From assembly GCF_000235365.1 (NCBI RefSeq), contig NC_016450.1:1302001-1366000 (forward strand): a stretch of 64,000 bases of DNA, read 5' to 3'. The position numbers and the translations under genes are program-made. Under the pieces are notes generated by a model. That model ran no database searches, had not been told where the DNA came from, and worked only from the letters and a program-made list of their open reading frames with translations. How positions within the stretch are numbered: position 1 is the stretch's first letter; each line of letters opens with the position of its first letter. Source of the stretch: Eremothecium cymbalariae DBVPG#7215. Its lineage: Eukaryota; Ascomycota; Saccharomycetes; Saccharomycetales; Saccharomycetaceae. Shown here in pieces: positions 27,887 through 38,332 of this stretch.

Positions 27887-30800
27887 CTATCCTAACATTC
27901 GGAAAACAGAGGGATGGCACTTCATAGCAATTAATCTATTGTCTATGAGCTCCAAATGTGTTGATGACAGCTGGGCAATAAGATTCCTTAGAATTATAAT
28001 GAAATTGAAGATGTCGGGATCTGAACACCACCCTAAAAACCCGTCCGAACAAGAAAAGCAATCAACGTGATTAAGCAATCGAGATTCTAAAAATTTAATT
28101 AAATCTTCGACCTCTGTGGTACGTGGTTTGATGCTCCCCAACAAGAAAATGTAGTTAGTAGCAAAACTGATCGTGTTCCTGAATTGGTTATCATCTTCGA
28201 TCGCAAATAAGCCCCTAAAAACGGAGGCTTCCTGTGGTTGAACGGAGGATAGATTGTTTTCCAGGTTACTTACAGCTTCGACACAAAGGTCAAGTATTAC
28301 CCCAGGTTCAGCCGTTTCAGCAAATTTTCGCGTGAATAATTCTGCGGTAACCGATGCGCTAGTCTGCTGTTGCACATGGGTTAGTTCCAGATAATTCTTG
28401 TTCAAGAATATTGCTGCTGTAGTTCGTATATCCACGTCGTCATCCCAGAGGCTACAATATATTGCGTATAGCAACTTGGTTTTAAAGCAGTTATTGTCAA
28501 CTATAATATTTGAGCTAGTTAATCTGTTGATTAGACAACACAAACTAGACATTCTGAAATGGTGAGGCATTTCATCCTGGCTATATTTCTTTGTCAGTGA
28601 CCATAGTTTTTCATCGTCAGTATGGGATTTAGCACAGGATCCGAGTAAAGCTAATGCACTTGCTTGCATGCTTTCTGGTAAATTGCTATCTAAAATTGCG
28701 AAGAGTCTATTGGAATCCATCACCCTGCGTGATTTTTCCAAGGTTTTCAATACAACAGATTTAACGTGTGGATACACATCCCGAGCATCTACCATTTCCA
28801 TTAACTTATTCTGAACTTCCGCGAATGAGGCTGAGGCGATGTTAATGCTAGATTGAATGTATTCTAAAGTGGCTAGCTGTACCTCAAAAAAGGGAGAGTA
28901 AATGCCCAAAAGAACAATATCGGTAATATGTTCCCGTTTCTCATTTTGAAGTATCACTTTAACAACTTCTGCCAACAGTAATTGTAAGCTACCATCTACA
29001 ATGTAACGTTCATTTGCTTCAGCAAAATAATTTCCAAAGTGCCTCACCAAATTCAGTTTGTCGGATTCCAAGACATCAATACTGTTCTCCAATATTATCC
29101 TGACAACATCAACATATGCCTTTGCTGTCACGTTGCATGGGTTTTTCTTTCCAATATAATAGTTGTAACTCCGTAAAATAAAGTTGGAAAGTTTCAACGG
29201 AATTGGACGAGCATCCACTTTGCTCAATTCTAAAGTAACTAACTGTTTTACAGCTAGCAGACGGCCGTGTAACCTATTTTGATGCCTAACAGAGCATTTT
29301 CGGTTGTCTAATAATGATAGAGATTGTTGATATGGCTCCTCTATCAAAGCAGGTAATGCGCGAGCTGCCATTTCTCGAATTTTCCAATTTCTGTTCTCTA
29401 AACATTTCAAAATTTCCAATTTGAAAGCGTCTAAGCCATCATACCCTGGAGTAGGTTTCAACCTAGACAAAGTTGTCAGGACCAGGAAAATAGACTCAAT
29501 CTCTGATTGCTCTGATTGAACAATCAGAGAATTGACAGTAGACGTAATCGATCTGGAGGTTGATGGTCTTGAAGTTATGTCGACAGATTCCTGTAATTTC
29601 TTTAACAATATTTCCCTAATACCTTTATAACGAGTGAAAAATAGCCTGGCACTTGTGTTTTTACCTATCTTCCCAAACAACCTATTTTGAAGCGCAGTGA
29701 ACAACATAATGGAACAGTTCCGCATTGCCCATAGTGGAGATGTGAAGTTCTCCAGACATAGCTCCAGGGCAGGATACACGTATGGAGTACATGCTTCTGA
29801 TAGTGTGGATTCAATGAATAAGGTTCTAATACAGTTAAGTGCGTTGACTTGAGGTAAATCCAACTTTTCTTCATGTTCTAAAATTGGAATGCGGGCAATT
29901 TCACTTAGTGATTCATATGTGTATTTCAACCACGGCCTTGACTTATTCTTCTCCGCTGCTAGAATTGCCGTTATTAAGAAGGGTAAGCCTCCTGACCTTC
30001 TCGTGATGTACTGGGTTTTTGTTTGTAAAGATTTGATACTTTCATTTAACCAAGCCTCCATTTGATTTGGTATATCTCTCATACACCTTTTACAACAGGA
30101 TGCAAATGATGGAATTATGGATTGGAAAGCACCGCTGTGGCGAATCGTTGATAACTGATCTATTAATAACTCACCGCATTCTATCAGTTGCTGATTGGAC
30201 ATAGGAGCTCGTAATAATAACGTGCTAAATAAAGATGACGACTCCTTTATCGATTTAAATGCATAACTGGTAATAATTGCATCTGAAGTACCACCATTCA
30301 GATATTTTAATGGTAGATTTCCCTCTGGAGAATCATGGCATAATATTTCTTTGGCGGTGTTCCAGTTCTTCAAAACTAGATTAATGCAGGACTGTATCAA
30401 ATACTCTGCTTCATTCGTGAACTCATATCTTACAAACAACACATTTAACGTGGTAAAGAGACCACTAACTGGGTTTTCCAAACTTTGCGTAAGATCTGAT
30501 TCCGTGGCTGACAAATATGTGTCTAATTCATTAATAAGTTTAGTCATAAAGCCAATTTGATCTGTTGATATGCTAAACAAAAATTCCATAACCTTAGATC
30601 CACCATCGCTGTCTTTGTAAAAATTAAGAAGCTGGTACGCTTTTCTTTCTAAATCAACAGTATCCACCAAATAGTGAAATGGCTTTCCTTTTGGTGAATT
30701 AAATACAGTCAAAAGTAACTCTAAGGACCATTGTCGGATGTCGTCGTAATCATTTGTCATATTATCACATAAAAGACGAATCATGCAACCATCGAAGATT

Positions 30801-32182
30801 GATATACGAAATGGGAATTCCATCCTCTTTTTCGTATCCAAAAACTTTTCATCAACAACACTATCTACGCCTGAAAGAGCCAATGTGTTCAAAAACTTGT
30901 AAGCCAATGACTTTCTCTGATATTGCATCCCGGGGGCTATTTGCAACGTCATAAATTCAACCAAATACTGCAGAAACTGTCGAGCTTCCCCTACCTGTTT
31001 TAGCTTATCCTCTTGCTCATCGGGAAATTTGTTTTTAGCGCGCAGTTTCAATGCATCACGGTTTAATGAATAGGTAGAATCTCTAATGCGATTTATGAAA
31101 TGCCTAAAAGAACTGTGGAAAGAGTTCCTGGTCTCGATATCAAAATCGACAAAAAATATTTGAAGATTCTTTTTGATGATATCAAATATATATGGTCTGA
31201 CCGGTCTGGAACCCTTGGGAGAATAGGTCAGCACTTCAAAAGCTGCTAATTTGTATTGATCAATTGTCAAGAGGCTCGATAACTCATTCAATGAAATCAG
31301 TTTATTCTCATGAAATGGCTCCTCTTCAATAGCCAATTCCTGGCCAATTTTTAGTAGTGGCAACAATAATCCTGGCTTTTGTTGCAAATTGCGCCAAATA
31401 AACAAATTGAATGCTAACGGTGGGACACTTTTGAAAACGTTTGCCAAGACATAAATCCTCACACGTTTGGCGCACCGACTTTGATTAAGAAATTTAATAA
31501 CAGGTGCCTCCCACAACTCTAGCCACTCTACCAAGGTATGCTCAGAGTAGTGATAGGTGTACAAGTTAATCAACAGGGTGGTAATGCATTTCCCTACCAG
31601 AGATGACAGAGAATCTGACCACATATAGCTTAATGAACTTTCGATAAACCCGGGTCGCAGTTCTAACACCATTTTCAAGTCCATCTTCGCGGCAAATGCA
31701 TCTAACAGGAAATATAAAAACCTAATAAATGGACTGATAGACAATACATCTTCTATCCATAATTTATACACCGATAACACCTCGTCCTTATGAATCTCTT
31801 CCAAAAGTTGCAACATTTTACTAAACATGTGTCTCAACGAATTCGCCAAAGGTGCTCCGCCACCAGACCAGAAATCAATAACATATCTGAACAAAAAGGT
31901 CGCTCTTTCCAACGTCAATAACTGCTCCTTCAGCACAACCTCGTACCCTCCTCTCCCATTACTCTTCGTCAACAACTGGCGGCTTCTCAACATCCATATC
32001 CCTACAGCATCAGTAAGAACTAACCTCGTTTCGTCGCTTACATGATCCTCTTGGAGTGATTCAAAAATAGCCATAAAACTTCTTTCAAATCCCAATATAG
32101 CTCCATCGTAATCCAACTCAAATTGATCAGTCTTATAATTTATAAGCCACGATTTCCAATAATTGATGTCTGCAGCCATCAT
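27887..32182 (-). CDS. TRM732: tRNA 2'-O-methylation cofactor Trm732 (THADA family)
   Basis: Trm732 (YMR259C) partners the methyltransferase Trm7 to form Cm32 in the anticodon loop of tRNA-Phe, Trp and Leu. The 1431-residue protein (1420 in S. cerevisiae) is an all-helical HEAT/armadillo-like solenoid. The conserved DUF2428 core is visible as RRSGGLPFLITAILAAEKNK (about 725) and NALNCIRTLFIESTLSE..YVYPALELCLENFTSPLWAMRNCSIMLF (about 785-840), the signature of THADA/Trm732 proteins. The ATG at 32182 is followed by a second ATG; MAADINYWKSW is a typical start. Confidence 0.94.
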   Translation of the reverse strand: MMAADINYWKSWLINYKTDQFELDYDGAILGFERSFMAIFESLQEDHVSDETRLVLTDAVGIWMLRSRQLLTKSNGRGGYEVVLKEQLLTLERATFLFRYVIDFWSGGGAPLANSLRHMFSKMLQLLEEIHKDEVLSVYKLWIEDVLSISPFIRFLYFLLDAFAAKMDLKMVLELRPGFIESSLSYMWSDSLSSLVGKCITTLLINLYTYHYSEHTLVEWLELWEAPVIKFLNQSRCAKRVRIYVLANVFKSVPPLAFNLFIWRNLQQKPGLLLPLLKIGQELAIEEEPFHENKLISLNELSSLLTIDQYKLAAFEVLTYSPKGSRPVRPYIFDIIKKNLQIFFVDFDIETRNSFHSSFRHFINRIRDSTYSLNRDALKLRAKNKFPDEQEDKLKQVGEARQFLQYLVEFMTLQIAPGMQYQRKSLAYKFLNTLALSGVDSVVDEKFLDTKKRMEFPFRISIFDGCMIRLLCDNMTNDYDDIRQWSLELLLTVFNSPKGKPFHYLVDTVDLERKAYQLLNFYKDSDGGSKVMEFLFSISTDQIGFMTKLINELDTYLSATESDLTQSLENPVSGLFTTLNVLFVRYEFTNEAEYLIQSCINLVLKNWNTAKEILCHDSPEGNLPLKYLNGGTSDAIITSYAFKSIKESSSLFSTLLLRAPMSNQQLIECGELLIDQLSTIRHSGAFQSIIPSFASCCKRCMRDIPNQMEAWLNESIKSLQTKTQYITRRSGGLPFLITAILAAEKNKSRPWLKYTYESLSEIARIPILEHEEKLDLPQVNALNCIRTLFIESTLSEACTPYVYPALELCLENFTSPLWAMRNCSIMLFTALQNRLFGKIGKNTSARLFFTRYKGIREILLKKLQESVDITSRPSTSRSITSTVNSLIVQSEQSEIESIFLVLTTLSRLKPTPGYDGLDAFKLEILKCLENRNWKIREMAARALPALIEEPYQQSLSLLDNRKCSVRHQNRLHGRLLAVKQLVTLELSKVDARPIPLKLSNFILRSYNYYIGKKNPCNVTAKAYVDVVRIILENSIDVLESDKLNLVRHFGNYFAEANERYIVDGSLQLLLAEVVKVILQNEKREHITDIVLLGIYSPFFEVQLATLEYIQSSINIASASFAEVQNKLMEMVDARDVYPHVKSVVLKTLEKSRRVMDSNRLFAILDSNLPESMQASALALLGSCAKSHTDDEKLWSLTKKYSQDEMPHHFRMSSLCCLINRLTSSNIIVDNNCFKTKLLYAIYCSLWDDDVDIRTTAAIFLNKNYLELTHVQQQTSASVTAELFTRKFAETAEPGVILDLCVEAVSNLENNLSSVQPQEASVFRGLFAIEDDNQFRNTISFATNYIFLLGSIKPRTTEVEDLIKFLESRLLNHVDCFSCSDGFLGWCSDPDIFNFIIILRNLIAQLSSTHLELIDNRLIAMKCHPSVFRMLG

Positions 32183-32395
32183 TCTCGTTCTTGCGCACCA
32201 AGATGGCAGTGTACTTAGCGCCTTCTTGCAAGCTTAAGTATACGTTGTATTTGTTCTAAATGCGATGATCTTTTTTGTTTAATTAACGACAGTTTTTTCG
32301 CATAAAATCGGGTCATCTTGCTGCTTGGTCGTTGCGCCTCACATGGTCAACAACGTGAAAGTGAAGTGTTCGATAGACTGTTCCAATAGATTATA

Positions 32396-33472
32396 ATGGA
32401 GGACAAGTATATTGGGCTAATATTAGCCGTGACATCATCGATAGCCATAGGCAGTTCGTTTATCCTAACGAAGTTGGGGCTTAATGCAGCATCTGAGCAA
32501 AATAACTTTCATGGGGCAGGGTACGACTACCTTAAGAGCCCAATTTGGTGGGGAGGAATGTTTACGATGGTTATTGGTGAAATAGCTAATTTTGCAGCAT
32601 ATACTTTTGCACCAGCTATTTTGGTTACACCTTTGGGTGCGTTGTCAGTTATTATTGGGGCAATATTGGCAGCAGTTTTTTTGAAGGAAGAACTTGGAAT
32701 TCTGGGTAAACTTGGTTGTGGGATTTGTTTATTAGGGTCTATCATTATCATATTACATGCGCCATCTGACAAGGAGATTAGCACGGTAGAAGAGATTTTA
32801 GAATATGCTAGACAACCTGCTTTTGTTTTCTATACAATCATTGTGATCAGTTTTGCGTTGTTTATGATATATCAAGTCGTGCCAAAGCATGGCAACAAAA
32901 ACCCTATGGTCTACATCTCTATATGTTCTACAATTGGGTCTATATCTGTGATGGCGATAAAGGCGTTTGGGATTGCAGTGAAGTTAACTTTGTCAGGAAA
33001 TAATCAGTTTACTCATTTGACATCGTATTTCTTTATGTTGGTGGTAGCGGTATGTATAATGACACAGATGAACTACTTCAATAAGGCTTTGGATCAGTTT
33101 GACACTTCTATAGTCAACCCATTATACTACGTGACATTTACTACTGCGACATTAACGGCTTCCTTTATTTTGTTCCGAAACTTTGATGATAGTAATACGA
33201 AGGACTCTATCTCATTGATCTCTGGTTTCTTGATTATCTTCTCTGGAGTTTACCTATTGAACCTGTCTAGAAAGAAGAACCACGATCACATATTCAGTGA
33301 ACAGGACGATGTGGTTAATATTCCATTAGATAATAACTTTGGTGGGTTCACAGTAAGGAAATCCCTGCAAAGGGAACGTATCAACCGTGCCATCTCTCAG
33401 TTTTCTCCAAGTGAGGAAATGGTTCATTTGACACATAACAGCAGGGATAGCGATGACGATTTTGAGGTTTGA
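32396..33472 (+). CDS. NIPA-type magnesium transporter
   Basis: The 358-residue protein has nine predicted membrane segments and the NIPA (DUF803) pattern: KYIGLILAVTSSIAIGSSFI at the N-terminus, WWGGMFTMVIGEIANFAAYTFAPAILVTPLGALSVI near 50-90, LKEELG, and NKALDQFDTSIVNPLYYVTF near 228-250. A hydrophilic acidic tail follows. NIPA proteins transport Mg2+ and related divalent cations in animals, plants and fungi; the substrate here is inferred from family. It sits head to head with TRM732 and convergent with TIF11, a place where S. cerevisiae has no gene as far as I recall. I know of no S. cerevisiae NIPA protein, so it may have been lost there. Confidence 0.9.
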   Translation: MEDKYIGLILAVTSSIAIGSSFILTKLGLNAASEQNNFHGAGYDYLKSPIWWGGMFTMVIGEIANFAAYTFAPAILVTPLGALSVIIGAILAAVFLKEELGILGKLGCGICLLGSIIIILHAPSDKEISTVEEILEYARQPAFVFYTIIVISFALFMIYQVVPKHGNKNPMVYISICSTIGSISVMAIKAFGIAVKLTLSGNNQFTHLTSYFFMLVVAVCIMTQMNYFNKALDQFDTSIVNPLYYVTFTTATLTASFILFRNFDDSNTKDSISLISGFLIIFSGVYLLNLSRKKNHDHIFSEQDDVVNIPLDNNFGGFTVRKSLQRERINRAISQFSPSEEMVHLTHNSRDSDDDFEV

Positions 33473-33678
33473 AAAATTGTCCATATCTGTTTAAATTCAA
33501 TATATGTGCATATACAAACATGTATGAGTTTCACATCGGGACTTGTGATATACTAGAGGATAAATAGTCGCAATTGGCTAACTAATTGTACAAATACATA
33601 TTATGCGAAAAGGGGGCAGTGAAATAAAAAATATTCGTTTTGTGTTTTATGAATTCTATCAGTTGAACTGAGTTTTGA

Positions 33679-34146
33679 TTAGATGTCATCAATATCGAAT
33701 TCATCTCCGTTCTCGCTTTCATCATCTTCGTCTTCGTCAGCGTGACCAAATTCGAAGTTGACATCCTCATCAGAATCGAACCCAAAGTTATCAGTCTCAT
33801 TGATTCTGGCATTTTCAGGTAGTTCACCTTGCGTCTTTAGCGTTCTAGCCTCGTCCAGATTGTATTTATGGACCACATCACATTGGTCATCCTGGAAATC
33901 TCTTAACGAAACTAAAATAATGTCACCCTGAGACATCCAAACTCTTTTTCTTAATTTCCCTCTGATATGAGCCATTCTCTTTATACCATCAAAGCAAGTA
34001 GCTTCCACACGACCATTACCCAACATTTTGGAAATTTGAGCATACTCTTGACCTTCATCTTTGTAGATCAATTCACGTTTTGGTCCATCAGTGTCATTCT
34101 TACCTCTTCTACCTTTTTTACCACCCTTAGTATTCTTCTTACCCAT
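33679..34146 (-). CDS. TIF11: Translation initiation factor eIF1A
   Basis: eIF1A (YMR260C) binds the 40S A site and promotes scanning and start-codon selection. The 155-residue product (153 in yeast) shows the basic N-terminal tail ([18 protein letters not shown]), the OB-fold ([41 protein letters not shown], about 31-72, with [21 protein letters not shown] after it), and the acidic C-terminal tail ending in DEFDIDDI. All parts of a complete, functional eIF1A are present. It lies upstream of TPS3 on the same strand, as in S. cerevisiae. Confidence 0.98.
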   Translation of the reverse strand: MGKKNTKGGKKGRRGKNDTDGPKRELIYKDEGQEYAQISKMLGNGRVEATCFDGIKRMAHIRGKLRKRVWMSQGDIILVSLRDFQDDQCDVVHKYNLDEARTLKTQGELPENARINETDNFGFDSDEDVNFEFGHADEDEDDESENGDEFDIDDI

Positions 34147-34610
34147 TGCGGCCTGTGCTTTGACGTATTAATTCCAATTATATATATGGGTATTAGCAGT
34201 GTTCCACTAAGCTATTTTAGATGCGTTGCATATATCCAGACGAGAATTTTGGAAAATTTTGCACTCGTTTTTAGTGATTATTTTGGTGATGCCCTGGGCT
34301 CGAAAGACGGACAAGACAACGGTTGGTATTAGGATAATTTGGAGCTATTTGTTGTCCTGAAATCTTCGTCCGATGAACGGTGAGGGTTATTAGTTGGTTA
34401 TGGTTTTTGTATATGTAATATGTAAGATTTTTCTGACGAGAAACGGATTTTAGGATTTTGTTGTCACGTCGTTGTGTATTTATTGAAATATAATGTTGAA
34501 TGTAGCTTCCGCTTTCAAAAACTAGGTTGGCTTGTATGCAAACTGAGTGAAAATTATAACATAAATAAATAACTGTATATAACGACGGGATGGTGTTGTT
34601 TACTTAGTCA
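34147..34610. other. TIF11 promoter / TPS3 3' region
   Basis: Both neighbours are on the - strand. I see no additional gene or clear motif. Confidence 0.5.
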
Positions 34611-37600
34611 CTATAAGGCTGCTAAACGACCTAAGGTGCCAAATAGTTCATTCAGACCTTGGACATGCTCCTTGGCATATGTAGTGATGGCGTTTCCATA
34701 TGCAATTGTGTAACAGTAAGAAATTTCCCCTCTTTTAGCCAGGTCATTTACATATTGGAATAACGGTTCAATGATTGGCGAGGACGAGCCGCTCACAGAG
34801 AGGAAGTCTACCAGGGTAGACGACCTGCTCTTGGAGATATAGCTTGCATTGGTGGCGGCGCTTGATTGCTTGGAACTGGTGGTGCTCGAAGAAGATATTG
34901 CTGGGATAGCAACCGGACTCATCAGAGGTGATGCCAGAGGGGTGTCGAGCGGGGTGGAATCGGAGGTATCACTAATGGTTGCATAATGGTTCAAAGTAAA
35001 CTGGATGGCTTTTATAGCCAACCCAGACTGTTGCACGAAAACAATGTTTTTATGGACATAAGCATGAACGCCTCTATCACCAAATAGGGTATTGACATGA
35101 GTAATGGCGTCCCCAACCACATTTGAGACACGATCTTGATCTTCAGCGTTCTCTGTATGGAACTTGATCATGGTTTCACCCTTCTTGTAGTAAGAACCAG
35201 GAAGCCTTTCGACTTTATCCTCAAAAACCTTTACTATATCTTCTTTCCAAGACACATCCTCAACTAGATTGTACCACATACCACTGACTCTGATAAACGC
35301 GCCATTTTCAGCGATTAAGCCAATGTTTGGAACACGACTATATAGCCGCTCTAACATTGAACGGGAAAGGGAATTCAGAACATAGACGATATTCTTAGTA
35401 CAGAGCTCAGTAAGGACAGCCAACGTACGTGCAGTAGGGGGCTCGGAAATCTTTAAAATAAACATACGCCTTTTTGAATTGATAAATCCATTATTTATCT
35501 TAGCAAAAGAAAGATTGTAAACTTTAGATCTTTCTTGGTTAGCTTCCCAGGAGCTAGAAATAATGTTTAAAGATGAGACGATCCAACGATCTGAATCATG
35601 AGTAATAACACTCTTATACATCTTTTTCCAACGACGCCTCTTCTCCTCTTTGGATAACTCAAGGCCTACCTTAATAGTTTGCGCTACTTGTCTAATGTCC
35701 CAAGGGTTTATCAAAAAACAACCGGGACTCAATACATGAGCACTACCGGTAAATTCCGACAACACGAGGGGAGCGTTCTTTTCTTGGGAACAAACAATAA
35801 ATTCGTGACAGGTTAAATTCATCCCTTCTCTCATCGTGCTAACAAGGAACATGTCAGCTTCACTACTGAGCGCCAGATATTGTGGAAATTGCAAATCTTG
35901 ATGCAAGAACACCACTGGTTGGCTAACACTTATGTCCCGTGACATAGCGTTGATCCTATCAACAACTGCCATAATTTCACATTCTAGTTCAGAATCGTAA
36001 CCAGAGCCCAGGCAAATTTGTATGAGTACGACTTGATCAATATACTCGGGATTATCCTTCAAAAATCTTTCATAAGCTAACATTTTCTTTCGTATCCCAC
36101 GAATCCTATCAAATTGATCACGGCTAACAATCAACTTTTTGCCTGCCCAACGTTCACGGATTAGCCTTCTCCATTCTATAGTACGCTCTGAATTAACTTG
36201 TGGTTCTAAATCAAAGACATCAACTCCAATTGGAGTGCTTTCCACGGCAATAATACGTCCCTTATATTTCAAATTGTGAGAGTCCACATCAGCCATTAAC
36301 AACCTGTTTGCTGTTTGTTGAAAATGTCTGGCATATTCCTCTGTTTGGAAGCCAACAGAGTTAGCACCTAATATGCCTTCAAGAATCTTTTCCCTTTGAG
36401 CAAAGCACTTAAAAACCTCACTACTTGGAAATGAAACATGCAAAAAGAAACCAATCTTCGCATTTGGTAACACTTTACGCACCATACCAGGAACAAGCAT
36501 TAAATGATAGTCATGAACCCAGATAGTATCACCATCCTGATATGAATCCACAATTCTATCAGCAAACAGTTGGTTTAAACTTCGATAATAATGCCACGAA
36601 TGATCTTCAAAGGCTTTTGAATTGGGGTTATCTGGAATCTGGTAATTTAGAGTTGGCCATAAGATCTGCTTACAAAAATTCTTGTATGCTCCTTGAAACG
36701 TAATATCATCTACTATAACTGACCTGGAGTGAAAACCATTTGACAACTGACCAGTTATATTATTTAAAACCTCTCTAGGTATTGAATCAGTAGGTATTCC
36801 GACGGTACCAACCCACAAAACAGGCTGATCGATCGTCTTCTCTAACAAAGCAGTGCTTAAAGCGTTTTTGAGACCACCATTACCTTTAATGCTTGGGACA
36901 ATTTTCCAAGGTGCTGTTTTAAAAATGTTCCGAGAATTTAAGAGCAATTCAGCTCTCAGTTTAGCATTTATTGAACAACCACCAAACTTGGGGACTCTAT
37001 TACTGTGCTTACCATTATCATCAAGGGCCAAGTCGTATTCAATTGAAACATCACTGTCGTGTTCATTAACAACAGGCTCCTTGGCCGATGATTGTGGCTG
37101 TGGAGAGTCAGCAGAATTTTGTTCCTTCAAATCTTGATCTCCATCGTCATATAATTTCAAAGGGTACTTTAAACTGGAATGGGTATTAGTTGTTGGAACG
37201 GTACCTGAAGATTTACGGGGCAACCGCCTCATTGCAGGCAGGTTTATATGCGGTTGCTTTCCCTTCTGTACTCCGGAGACGCTACTGCTCACCTCAGGGA
37301 GCTGTCTTGACCTAGGAGTAATTACAGTGCTTTTCACGGTACTGCTGGTGATATGTTTATTTCCCTCCAATGCTGTAGTAGAAAGATTCCCTGCTAGCAC
37401 TGATTGGTAAAGAAGAGACTTATTGACATGCTTCAAAAGGGCTGCTGTTGAGTCTACATTGTTAATTCCCGCGCCCAGCTGCTGCCCACTTGATAACGAT
37501 TCACTAGCAGGCGACGACACAGTTGAATATACCTCCGATGAAATATCTGTTTCCTTAAGCTTGTTTACTGCTCCTGAAGCAAAAAATTCCTCCACAGAAG

Positions 37601-37997
37601 TATTCCCATGGTTATACACGTGATTCACAGGTGTTCCTACTGCCGAATTAGACGCATTAGACGTAAGATTCTCCATAAAAAGCTGCGAACTAATCACCGA
37701 CCGAGATCCACTCATTTTGGCAGCTTCGCAGCTTACAGAACTGACAATAGCCACCTCTTCCTCTGTTTCTATATTGTGATCAGCGCATGATGAGAAGGGC
37801 GAAGTCAAAGAATGTGCAGACGACGGATTCTGAGGCTTTAAACCGACACCACCAGAGGGCTCAGAAGAGTTCTGACCACCCGTATCTGCATTTTTGGAAC
37901 TCTTAGCCTCATTTAAACCAGCTTCCTCACCTTTAGAAGTAGTGATTTCAAACTGAGGTTGAAATGGGAGGAATAGCGACGCAACAATAACAACCAT
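34611..37997 (-). CDS. TPS3: Regulatory subunit of trehalose-6-P synthase/phosphatase complex
   Basis: Large non-catalytic subunit (Tps3/Tsl1 type) of the trehalose synthase complex with Tps1 and Tps2. The 1128 residues contain a Ser-rich regulatory N-terminal region (1-340), a glycosyltransferase-20 domain (about 395-850: DTIWVHDYHLMLVPGMVRK, GFFLHVSFPSSEVF, VSTMREGMNLTCHEF) and a phosphatase-like C-terminal domain. The phosphatase nucleophile motif DxDGT of Tps2 is replaced by MFILKISEPPTAR, so the domain should be inactive, as in yeast Tps3 and Tsl1. A pre-duplication genome should have a single gene equivalent to both TPS3 and TSL1. Tandem STRE elements upstream fit stress induction. Confidence 0.93.
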   Translation of the reverse strand: MVVIVASLFLPFQPQFEITTSKGEEAGLNEAKSSKNADTGGQNSSEPSGGVGLKPQNPSSAHSLTSPFSSCADHNIETEEEVAIVSSVSCEAAKMSGSRSVISSQLFMENLTSNASNSAVGTPVNHVYNHGNTSVEEFFASGAVNKLKETDISSEVYSTVSSPASESLSSGQQLGAGINNVDSTAALLKHVNKSLLYQSVLAGNLSTTALEGNKHITSSTVKSTVITPRSRQLPEVSSSVSGVQKGKQPHINLPAMRRLPRKSSGTVPTTNTHSSLKYPLKLYDDGDQDLKEQNSADSPQPQSSAKEPVVNEHDSDVSIEYDLALDDNGKHSNRVPKFGGCSINAKLRAELLLNSRNIFKTAPWKIVPSIKGNGGLKNALSTALLEKTIDQPVLWVGTVGIPTDSIPREVLNNITGQLSNGFHSRSVIVDDITFQGAYKNFCKQILWPTLNYQIPDNPNSKAFEDHSWHYYRSLNQLFADRIVDSYQDGDTIWVHDYHLMLVPGMVRKVLPNAKIGFFLHVSFPSSEVFKCFAQREKILEGILGANSVGFQTEEYARHFQQTANRLLMADVDSHNLKYKGRIIAVESTPIGVDVFDLEPQVNSERTIEWRRLIRERWAGKKLIVSRDQFDRIRGIRKKMLAYERFLKDNPEYIDQVVLIQICLGSGYDSELECEIMAVVDRINAMSRDISVSQPVVFLHQDLQFPQYLALSSEADMFLVSTMREGMNLTCHEFIVCSQEKNAPLVLSEFTGSAHVLSPGCFLINPWDIRQVAQTIKVGLELSKEEKRRRWKKMYKSVITHDSDRWIVSSLNIISSSWEANQERSKVYNLSFAKINNGFINSKRRMFILKISEPPTARTLAVLTELCTKNIVYVLNSLSRSMLERLYSRVPNIGLIAENGAFIRVSGMWYNLVEDVSWKEDIVKVFEDKVERLPGSYYKKGETMIKFHTENAEDQDRVSNVVGDAITHVNTLFGDRGVHAYVHKNIVFVQQSGLAIKAIQFTLNHYATISDTSDSTPLDTPLASPLMSPVAIPAISSSSTTSSKQSSAATNASYISKSRSSTLVDFLSVSGSSSPIIEPLFQYVNDLAKRGEISYCYTIAYGNAITTYAKEHVQGLNELFGTLGRLAAL

Positions 37998-38332
37998 TTT
38001 TCAATCATATAAACCCTTCAAAGCAATCTAAACCTTGGAGAACCCTGGAATACCGTCTATCTCACTTCAACAGTGCAAAGTTTTTCAAATAAAGCAAAGT
38101 TTGATCTTTTACAGTTGTTTACTCACCTGATAGTTATCCCCCTTGTCCCCCTTGTTGTTCGAGAATGCCTTGCCAAGGGAAGGAAGCGCTTGCATGAGAA
38201 CATCTTTACACCATTAAATATCACGTGGTTCAATAAAGAGGCTTAAATAAGAGTATAGTGGTGCAAGTTGTTTATACTATCTACATTAAGGACGCCAGTC
38301 GCAATACCTATGAAGATCAGCAAAGCTCTTGG
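37998..38332. other. TPS3 / TatD-family divergent promoter
   Basis: The 335-bp interval contains the two STREs described separately and an E-box CACGTG at 38222-38227. No gene is supported; the open frame from 38258 upstream of the TatD gene begins with GTG, not ATG. Confidence 0.55.
38138..38152 (-). promoter_or_regulatory. Tandem STRE elements upstream of TPS3
   Basis: Two copies of CCCCCT separated by TGT-type spacers (38138-38143 and 38147-38152) read as AGGGGG on the TPS3 strand, about 145 bp before its ATG. AGGGG is the stress response element bound by Msn2/Msn4, which controls trehalose genes in yeast. The match is by motif, position and gene function. Confidence 0.6.
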
